Shown here: positions 52,725 through 58,398 of the stretch, piece after piece | Numbering within the stretch: the stretch's first letter is position 1 | Layout of the letters: each line of letters opens with the position of its first letter | Notes under the pieces: generated by a model | Seen by the model: the letters and a program-made list of their open reading frames with translations, nothing else | What the model was told of the DNA's origin: nothing | Database searches by the model: none | Assembly (NCBI GenBank): GCA_903953895.1 | Contig: CAJBLH010000095.1 | Span: forward strand, 1 to 58,398 | Origin: an uncultured Desulfobacteraceae bacterium | Lineage (GTDB): Bacteria; Desulfobacterota; Desulfobacteria; Desulfobacterales; Desulfatirhabdiaceae | Reading direction: 5' to 3' | Length of the DNA: 58,398 nucleotides | Made by a program: the position numbers and the translations under genes

Positions 52725-54638
52725 ATGAATCGTATTTTCGGTTATTTACAGCGTGATAGCGCTTCAGTGGCGCCATTCACCATAGAAACCCAACGACTCA
52801 TGGATGAATGGACACTGGACGGCGGCGATGTATTGCGGAACGGCCCCGCAGCGATTGGGCAGATGATGAGGCGGTTCAGCGCGCCCGATACGGTGTATAC
52901 CAGGATTTCGCTATCTGATGCAGAGAGTATCCTTTTTGTGGCCGCCGGGCGCGTAGACAACAGACAAGAGCTGATTGCGAATTGTGGATCATGGGTTGCC
53001 GGATATGAAAAGTCTGAAATCCCGGATAGTGAAGTCATCCGACTGGCCTATAACAAGTGGGGCGAGGATTGCCCGAAGCGCATTTACGGAGACTGGTCTT
53101 TTGCCGCATGGCATCCCCGTGAATACAGGCTTTTTCTGGCCAGAGACCACTTTGGCAATACATCTCTTTATTATTATGCCGACCAGAATAAGTTTGCCTT
53201 TGCCTCCGATCGCAAGACATTGCTTGCCATGAATCTTGCTCCCATAAAGATGGATGAGCTCTATCTGGCTCAGGTGCTGGTCTCCTGGCCTGCTTACCAC
53301 GGCGAGCGTACCATTCACACGCCTATTAAACGCCTGCCGCCGGCGCATTGTATCACCATCACCCCTGAACGCATTGATGTGCGCCGATATTGGCGATTGG
53401 AAGATACCCCCGAACTGCGATTGGCTCGGCGTAATGATTATGTGGAGGCCTTTCGTGATGTCTTTGATGAGGCAGTGCGATGCCGGCTAAGAGGAGTCTA
53501 TGGTGGTGGAGATTCAGAGGGAAGTGGGCAAATTGCCGTATCACTCAGCGGTGGGCTGGATTCCGGATCGGTTACCGCCACAGCGGCGCATTTTCTGCGC
53601 AACGAGGGCAAACGCCTCTCCGCTTTTACGTCCGTGCCGATTTCAGATACCAGCATTTATGTAAACAAGAATTTTGGCGATGAGTTTCCTTATGCCCAGT
53701 CCACGGTACGATTTGCCGGGAATGTCGATCATATTCCCATCACCGCTACCGATATTACGCCCATTCAGGCAATTCGCCGCATGCTTCAGATTCTCGACGA
53801 ACCCGGCCGCGCCGCTGGAAATTTTTTCTGGTGGCTGGCTCTGGAAATGACTGCCCGCGCCCATGGTTGCCGTATTCTGCTAACAGGTCAGTTGGGAAAT
53901 TCAGGCATCTCGTGGGCTGGGGATGTACGCTCACAACCGCTCGCATTGCAATGGCGCCATTACGGCTGGCGGAAATGGCTCAAGGAAACCGCAAAGCACG
54001 TCTCCCCCTCTGTCTTTCTGAAGGCATACCGCCGGGCGCGAATGCCAAAAGATTATTCCTGGTGCCAATCATCTTCCATTCATCCCGATTTTGCGCGGCG
54101 ATTAAATCTGCTGGAACTCAGGTTAAACGATCCTGATGAGCATCCGCTTACGCCTCTGGAAAAGCGACTACAGACTCTCAAACCAGGCCGTTCTTTTATC
54201 GGTGCGCTGCATGCCCAGATGGGTGCGGCACACGGTCTGGAAATCTGCGATCCTACCGGGGATGCCCGTGTGCTGGCATTTACTATTTCCGTTCCGGACA
54301 GTATCTTCATAGACCCGAAGACAGGCATGGATCGCTGGCTGATTCGTGAAGCCATGAAAGGCCGCCTGCCGGATGATGTGCGTTTAAACCGCAAGAGAGG
54401 CCGTCAGGCAGGCGACCTGGTACCCCGCCTTCGCGCCTGCGCCGGAGAGGTTGAAACAGCACTGGACGAACTGGCAGCGGGGCCTGCAGCCGCCTATGTG
54501 GATGTACCCCATATGCGTACGGTGTGGACAATGATTCGAAACGATAACACGCCCGAAGCCTTCCACAAGTCGATTACCGTTCTTACCCGAGGCATCATGG
54601 CGGGATTGTGGGTGAATGAATTTTATCATGCTTCCTGA
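52725..54638 (+). CDS. asparagine synthetase-like lasso cyclase (C protein)
   Basis: 637 residues from ATG 52725; a GTG at 52653 is the longer option. The N-terminal glutaminase-like domain (FGYLQRD start) lacks the catalytic Cys2, as expected for cyclases that do not use glutamine. The synthetase domain has the PP-loop SLSGGLDSGSV near 272-282 and LLTGQLGNSGISWAG near 385-399, the lasso-C version of the asparagine-synthetase motif. It would adenylate a side-chain carboxylate of the core and close the macrolactam. The stop overlaps the next gene. Confidence 0.9.
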   Translation: MNRIFGYLQRDSASVAPFTIETQRLMDEWTLDGGDVLRNGPAAIGQMMRRFSAPDTVYTRISLSDAESILFVAAGRVDNRQELIANCGSWVAGYEKSEIPDSEVIRLAYNKWGEDCPKRIYGDWSFAAWHPREYRLFLARDHFGNTSLYYYADQNKFAFASDRKTLLAMNLAPIKMDELYLAQVLVSWPAYHGERTIHTPIKRLPPAHCITITPERIDVRRYWRLEDTPELRLARRNDYVEAFRDVFDEAVRCRLRGVYGGGDSEGSGQIAVSLSGGLDSGSVTATAAHFLRNEGKRLSAFTSVPISDTSIYVNKNFGDEFPYAQSTVRFAGNVDHIPITATDITPIQAIRRMLQILDEPGRAAGNFFWWLALEMTARAHGCRILLTGQLGNSGISWAGDVRSQPLALQWRHYGWRKWLKETAKHVSPSVFLKAYRRARMPKDYSWCQSSSIHPDFARRLNLLELRLNDPDEHPLTPLEKRLQTLKPGRSFIGALHAQMGAAHGLEICDPTGDARVLAFTISVPDSIFIDPKTGMDRWLIREAMKGRLPDDVRLNRKRGRQAGDLVPRLRACAGEVETALDELAAGPAAAYVDVPHMRTVWTMIRNDNTPEAFHKSITVLTRGIMAGLWVNEFYHAS

Positions 54639-55434
54639 ATTTCTTTCCGATGTCTCGGTTAACATCACTGCCGTTCCTACACAACTCAAGAATGCAACAT
54701 CTCGCGGAGTTCTCTGGCAGGCTGCACCTGGGCATTTTATGATCGATGTTCCAGAGACGGCGCGCTACCTGGTCGAAGAAGGAAAACGTGTCACGATCGA
54801 CCCCCTGCCATCGGCCGATGAAACGGATGTGTACCGTTTTCTGCGGATGACACCGCTTGCAGCGACTTGTTTTCAACGCGGCATCATTGCTTTTCATGCA
54901 GCAGCCATCACCGACATGAACGGCGCGGTCCTTATCGCAGGAGACTCCGGAGCCGGCAAATCAACACTGCTGGCGGCAATGCTCAACCGGGGATGGCATC
55001 TTCTATCAGACGATCTTGCGGCAGTGGATCTGGATGAAAGCGCAGCGCCGGTCGTTTTCCCATCTTTTCCTGAGATGTCTTTGTGGTCTGATGCGATGGA
55101 GAAATTGAAGATGGAGGGTTGCGGCGCCGGAAGGCATGTCCTGTCCATGGAAAACGAATTTATCGCATCCTCGCAACCACTGCAGGCAATTTACAGACTC
55201 TCGGTCCATCATGACGGGATTGCGGTATCCAACGTCGAAGGGGTAAAACGCTTCGATACACTCACCCTGCTCTCTTATAACACCCGCATTGCCGATGCCC
55301 TGTTCGATCGCACTGCATATATGCGCCTTGCGGCCGCCATCGCCCGGAATGTTCCCATGCGCAGTCTTCGCAGACCCCGCAACCGCTGGTGCGTGGAAGA
55401 ACTGGCGGATATTGTGGAAGGAAACTCTCGATGA
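54616..55434 (+). CDS. HprK-like kinase 1 (RiPP tailoring)
   Basis: 272 residues; start ATG 54616 or 54628, both inside the end of the cyclase gene. P-loop AGDSGAGKST (109-117), FHAAA before it, and LLSDDLAAV (129-137) for metal binding, as in HPr serine kinase C-terminal domains. In paeninodin-type clusters such a kinase phosphorylates the C-terminal Ser of the precursor. Its stop overlaps the next start (ATGA). Ends RRPRNRWCVEELADIV. Confidence 0.85.
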   Translation: MNFIMLPEFLSDVSVNITAVPTQLKNATSRGVLWQAAPGHFMIDVPETARYLVEEGKRVTIDPLPSADETDVYRFLRMTPLAATCFQRGIIAFHAAAITDMNGAVLIAGDSGAGKSTLLAAMLNRGWHLLSDDLAAVDLDESAAPVVFPSFPEMSLWSDAMEKLKMEGCGAGRHVLSMENEFIASSQPLQAIYRLSVHHDGIAVSNVEGVKRFDTLTLLSYNTRIADALFDRTAYMRLAAAIARNVPMRSLRRPRNRWCVEELADIVEGNSR

Positions 55435-56336
55435 CATTTTCTTACCTTCTTTATGGCCTGACCATAAGGCTTCCGCTACCTTGTAATTTCCTGCCACAAA
55501 TTCAGACTGTTTCCTCTCCGGATGTAACGGTGGATTACGGCCCGGTTCCCAAAGAACTGGTCGGCGCTACGGCGTCGAATGATACATGGGAAGCCGGTTT
55601 TAGCTGGCAGGCGTCTCCCGAACGATATCTTCTCAAGGGAGGCACAAGGTCCGGGCGATTTCTTGTGGAAGGTGGAACCCGGGTAACGGTGCATCGCAAT
55701 GCAAATGCCGAAGATGCATGTCTCTTGTTTCATCTGCTGCACCCTGTAGCCGCTGCGTTGTTTCGACAGAGAGGATTGCTGGTTCTGCACGCCAGTACCG
55801 TCCATACATCCGCAGGTGCTATAGCTCTTTGCGGTAAATCCTTGGCGGGCAAGTCCACCACCCTTGCAGCTTTGCTTCAGAATGGTTGCGAAATGATTTC
55901 CGATGATTTGACCATACTGAAACTTGCCGATAGCAGCAGCGTTGAAACCGTTTCGGGCGCAGCCCGAATATACTTGTGGGAAGACGCCGCACAGGGCATT
56001 GGTCTGAATCTGACCCAAAGCATCCGCCACCCCATGCGGCGCGCCAAAGCGGCCCTTTCACTTCCCGGTGAACCTTGCCGGAATCCGGCGCCCTTAAAAA
56101 AACTTTATATCTTGCAGCCCGCTGCATGTGAAGATGTAACTTTGTTACGTCTAAACGGCAGCGATAAGTTAGAGGCGCTGCTATCCTGCGTTTACGGCCC
56201 GCTTTTACCGGAGGAACATCCTGGTTTGTTTCCATTATTATCCTTTGCGGCCAGGCATACAGATATCTACCGCATCCAAAGACCCGAAAACCATTGGACA
56301 GTGGATGAGATCGTCAAGCGGATACTGAATGGGTAA
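55431..56336 (+). CDS. HprK-like kinase 2 (RiPP tailoring)
   Basis: 301 residues. LVLHASTVH (His120), P-loop CGKSLAGKST (134-143), MISDDLTIL (155-163), same architecture as kinase 1 and ending RPENHWTVDEIVKRIL. The two are diverged paralogs rather than a recent duplication. Two kinases in one cluster may act on different residues or precursors. Translationally coupled on both sides: ATGA with kinase 1 and an 8-base overlap with the sulfotransferase. Confidence 0.85.
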   Translation: MTFSYLLYGLTIRLPLPCNFLPQIQTVSSPDVTVDYGPVPKELVGATASNDTWEAGFSWQASPERYLLKGGTRSGRFLVEGGTRVTVHRNANAEDACLLFHLLHPVAAALFRQRGLLVLHASTVHTSAGAIALCGKSLAGKSTTLAALLQNGCEMISDDLTILKLADSSSVETVSGAARIYLWEDAAQGIGLNLTQSIRHPMRRAKAALSLPGEPCRNPAPLKKLYILQPAACEDVTLLRLNGSDKLEALLSCVYGPLLPEEHPGLFPLLSFAARHTDIYRIQRPENHWTVDEIVKRILNG

Positions 56337-57189
56337 AGTCATCTGGCTGGCATCCTATCCCAAATCAGGCAACACCTGGATGCGTGTTTTGCTGAGCAAC
56401 TATCTACAATACAGCACTACGCCCGCCGATATCAACAAGCTTGACGGCGGCCCGATTGCCAGCGCCCGTGTCTGGTTTGACGAGTGGGCGGGAATTGAAG
56501 CCTCCGCAATGGACGATTCCGTTATCGAGCGGCTGCGTCCCGATGTCTATCGCTGCATGGCAGGCGAATCCCCGGATACCCTGTATATGAAGGTCCATGA
56601 CGCATGGGGCCTAACCGACCATGGAGAAGCCCTTTTTCCCGCTGATGTTACTGCCGGGGTGATTTATATCCTGCGCAATCCGCTTGATTTGGCCCTGTCC
56701 TGCGCCCATCATTGGGGAGTGACCGTGGACAAGGCAACGGAGTTTATGTGCGATCCTGAATTTGTCATTGCGCGTTCGATCGGCGGACTGTCGGACCAGT
56801 TGCGGCAGTGCCTGCGTTCATGGAGCGACCATCTGAAAACCTGGCTGGATGAGTCGGGTCTGCCGGTCCATATCCTCCGCTACGAAGACCTTCTGGATGA
56901 TACCGAGGCTGCGTTCGGAGGGGTCGTTCGCTTCCTGGGTCTTCCCTATGACAAAGCGCGTATCCGCCAGTCCGTCGCTTTTTCGGATTTTTCCGAGTTG
57001 CAGCGCCAGGAGCGGGAAAAGGGATTTCGCGAGGCTTCGATGCAGGCGCCCGGACCGTTTTTTCGCCGTGGGAAAGCCGGTGCATGGCGAAAAGAACTGC
57101 CGATTGACCGGGTTGAACGTTTGACAAAAGCCCATGGCGCGTTGATGAAACGTTTTGGATACCTGAATGACAGCAATGAACCGATTTAG
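56329..57189 (+). CDS. PAPS-dependent sulfotransferase
   Basis: 286 residues. The 5'-phosphosulfate loop WLASYPKSGNTWMRVLLSNY at residues 6-25 (shown as landmarks SYPKSGNTW) and the 3'-phosphate site YILRNPLDLALSCAHHWG near 105-122. Cytosolic sulfotransferase fold with a C-terminal FFRRGKAGAWRKELP loop. It transfers sulfate from PAPS to a hydroxyl; inside this operon the likely target is a Ser, Thr or Tyr of the precursor. Overlaps kinase 2 by eight bases. Confidence 0.88.
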   Translation: MGKVIWLASYPKSGNTWMRVLLSNYLQYSTTPADINKLDGGPIASARVWFDEWAGIEASAMDDSVIERLRPDVYRCMAGESPDTLYMKVHDAWGLTDHGEALFPADVTAGVIYILRNPLDLALSCAHHWGVTVDKATEFMCDPEFVIARSIGGLSDQLRQCLRSWSDHLKTWLDESGLPVHILRYEDLLDDTEAAFGGVVRFLGLPYDKARIRQSVAFSDFSELQRQEREKGFREASMQAPGPFFRRGKAGAWRKELPIDRVERLTKAHGALMKRFGYLNDSNEPI

Positions 57190-57213
57190 CACGTTAACAA
57201 GGAGAGATCAGCA

Positions 57214-57495
57214 ATGCCTATTGGGTTGAACACACGGATTGTTCGCAATGAAAATCAGATGTCCGCACCGGTGGATAATGAAATCGTGATCCTGAACATG
57301 GCCAAAAACAACTACATCGGCCTGGATGAAATCGGCCGGTTCATATGGGATTTGCTGGCTGAGCCCAGCCGCGTGGATGAACTGTGCATCCGGTTAAGCC
57401 GCCATTTCGAGGCAACACCAGATCAGATCGCAACCGATGTGCTGCCGTTCATTGAAGAATTGGAATCAGAGGGGCTGATAAAAGTTCTGGAATAG
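57214..57495 (+). CDS. PqqD-like RiPP recognition protein (lasso B1)
   Basis: 93 residues with AAGGAGAG before ATG 57214. PqqD/RRE fold: VDNEIVILNMAKNNYIGLDEIGRFIWDLL and the C-terminal helix DVLPFIEELESEGLIKVL. B1 proteins bind the leader peptide and pass it to B2 and the cyclase. The last gene of the plus-strand operon; a G-rich tract follows at once. Confidence 0.9.
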   Translation: MPIGLNTRIVRNENQMSAPVDNEIVILNMAKNNYIGLDEIGRFIWDLLAEPSRVDELCIRLSRHFEATPDQIATDVLPFIEELESEGLIKVLE

Positions 57496-57496
57496 A

Positions 57497-57533
57497 GGGG
57501 TGTTGTGGGGTGGGGTGGTGTTGTGGGGTCGGG
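57497..57533 (+). other. G-rich tract, potential G-quadruplex
   Basis: Four GGGG runs and one GGG within 37 bases (57497, 57507, 57512, 57525, 57531), starting one base after the B1 stop codon. The unit GGGGTGTTGTGGGGT is nearly repeated. It could fold as a G-quadruplex in DNA or in the 3' end of the operon mRNA. Confidence 0.6.
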
Positions 57534-57682
57534 CCATGACAACTTGTTGATTATTCATAGTTAATGTTCAGAAATTAACCGTTTAAACGGCCAATATCGC
57601 TTTTTTAACCCCGAAAAGAGACTTATTGGAAGCAGCCCTTTCCCGGATTTTTTCCTGACTACAACCTTCTATCGCTTTTCTA

Positions 57683-57760
57683 TATTATACTGCAAACGGT
57701 TTCAAATTGCGTTTTCCTTATGCACTCTCCCCCAGCGGGGGAGGGTTGGGGTGGGGGGTA
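57683..57760 (-). repeat. 85-bp interspersed repeat, diverged copy 3
   Basis: On the minus strand CCACCCCAACCCTCCCCCGC is followed by TGGGGGAG, and GCAGTATAA lies at the far end, as in 6786-6870 and 23045-23129. Around it, AACGGCC-type inverted pieces at 57584-57615 and 57796-57845 match each other in opposite orientation. The rest of 57534-58058 shows no gene. Confidence 0.55.
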
Positions 57761-58058
57761 TAGATGCACAGTTTGCAACCGATTAGAGAATGTATAACGG
57801 CCTTTTTGACCCCAAAAAACGCAATATAGGCCGTTTTCAAGGGTCAGTATTGACAGTATCATCTGTAAAATGAACCACTTTTCGTGGCCCGCCCCCTTAC
57901 ACCGATCGGTCTTCAGATTCAGATCGGTCAGATAGTGCGGTTTCAGTTTCATTCCGGTTTTTCCACATCGAACACCCGGTATCCCCATCGGTCGGGGATG
58001 GCCGTAAAAAGGCCCGCCCCATCTCCCTGCTGCCTTCCCAAAACCATTATCTGAAAAG

Positions 58059-58398
58059 CTATATTTCAACGCCCAGTTCCCGCAGTTTGGATAAAAGCCT
58101 TTCTTTCTCTCTTCGTTCCGCTTCAGCTCGTTTGCGTTCGGATTCTTCATTTCGTATGGCGGCTTCAGCCCGCTGCCGCTCCGCTTCGGCCCGTTGCCGC
58201 TCCGCTTCAGCTCGTTTGCGTTCAAATGCTTCGTTTCGTATGGCCGCTTCAGCCCGTTGCCGTTCCGCCTCAGCCATTTGTCGATTGGTTTTTGATATCT
58301 TATCCTGCTCGATGGTACTGAGAAACCGAATACCATCCGGTCGATAGATGATCAGATCATCGGCTGTCAGCTCGAAACGGATATTCAACCTGGGGCTG
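58059..58398 (-). CDS. Uma2-family endonuclease, C-terminal part (runs off window)
   Basis: The frame is open to the right edge. It reads SPRLNIRFELTADDLIIYRP, DGIRFLSTIEQDKIS and then a coiled coil of AEAERQRAEAAIRNE-type repeats, ending REKERLLSKLRELGVEI. This matches the end of the Uma2 gene at 17553-18269 (LKIRFELATGDLAIYCPDG, ending RLAARLGELGIET). The nuclease core lies outside the window. Confidence 0.8.
   Translation of the reverse strand, partial: SPRLNIRFELTADDLIIYRPDGIRFLSTIEQDKISKTNRQMAEAERQRAEAAIRNEAFERKRAEAERQRAEAERQRAEAAIRNEESERKRAEAERREKERLLSKLRELGVEI

Noticed and set aside
57680-58336. A 218-codon open frame on the minus strand near the right edge
   Set aside because: It is another frame of the Uma2 coiled-coil repeats and the interspersed repeat; composition is repetitive Asn/Arg and it spans two unrelated intergenic elements.

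Overview
The window looks like the chromosome of a sulfate-reducing member of the Desulfobacterota (former Deltaproteobacteria, Desulfobacteraceae-like). The main evidence is a complete aprBA-qmoABC dissimilatory sulfate reduction locus on the minus strand (28167-35688). Tandem type IV minor-pilin/PilY1 operons, a stand-alone glutamate synthase FMN domain protein and many Uma2/Rpn-type nuclease genes fit the same picture. No tRNA, rRNA, CRISPR array or classical IS transposase was seen.

Layout. 1-663 is the end of an Rpn/PD-(D/E)XK-like gene with a probable frameshift. 1224-6648 and 6948-14435 are two consecutive minor-pilin operons (FimT/GspH-like, PilV, PilW, PilX, PilY1). The second is interrupted by a hicBA toxin-antitoxin module flanked by a 96-bp direct duplication of host sequence. 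14510-16454 is a DUF4124 gene followed by a mosaic of a second toxin-antitoxin pair (TumE-like, broken), a hicA fragment, a 30-bp nuclease-gene fragment and a ~350-bp duplication of the DUF4124 gene end. 16540-18269 holds a DUF2887/Rpn-like gene and an N-terminally short Uma2 gene. 18434-22920 is a peptide-type ABC importer (binding protein, two permeases, a single ATPase) followed by an amidohydrolase remnant. 23200-24555 is an iron-sulfur L-serine dehydratase. 25071-27991 holds a secreted protein of unknown function, a structured leader region with a 24-codon ORF and several hairpins, and the glutamate synthase-like gene. 28167-35688 is qmoCBA-aprAB. 36129-38949 is Uma2, a MoxR-type AAA ATPase and a VWA protein. 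39086-45727 is a compact minus-strand housekeeping operon (dusB, aminotransferase, engB, era, ATP-grasp, HNH, SpoIIE-type phosphatase), with the last five genes overlapping.

The most notable region is 45893-57495, a divergent lasso-peptide-like RiPP cluster. The minus strand carries a B2-type leader peptidase, an ABC exporter and a PF14907-type nucleotidyltransferase. An AAA/DUF4143 ATPase and an exporter-gene remnant lie between the last two. The plus strand carries three tandem small precursor genes, an asparagine-synthetase-like cyclase, two HprK-like kinases, a sulfotransferase and a PqqD-like B1 protein. The precursors share a nearly invariant leader (core motif SRRPWHKPSVMRIDIKKTL or a variant) but end in different 6-7 residue tails, far shorter than known lasso cores. 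This is either a decayed precursor array or an unusual short-core RiPP family. 57496-58398 holds a G-rich tract, an interspersed repeat and the end of another Uma2 gene.

A recurring theme is accessory cargo (hicBA, the TumE pair, the DUF4143 ATPase) next to duplicated pieces of the interrupted host gene. No transposase is visible, so these junctions deserve study as a possible common insertion process.
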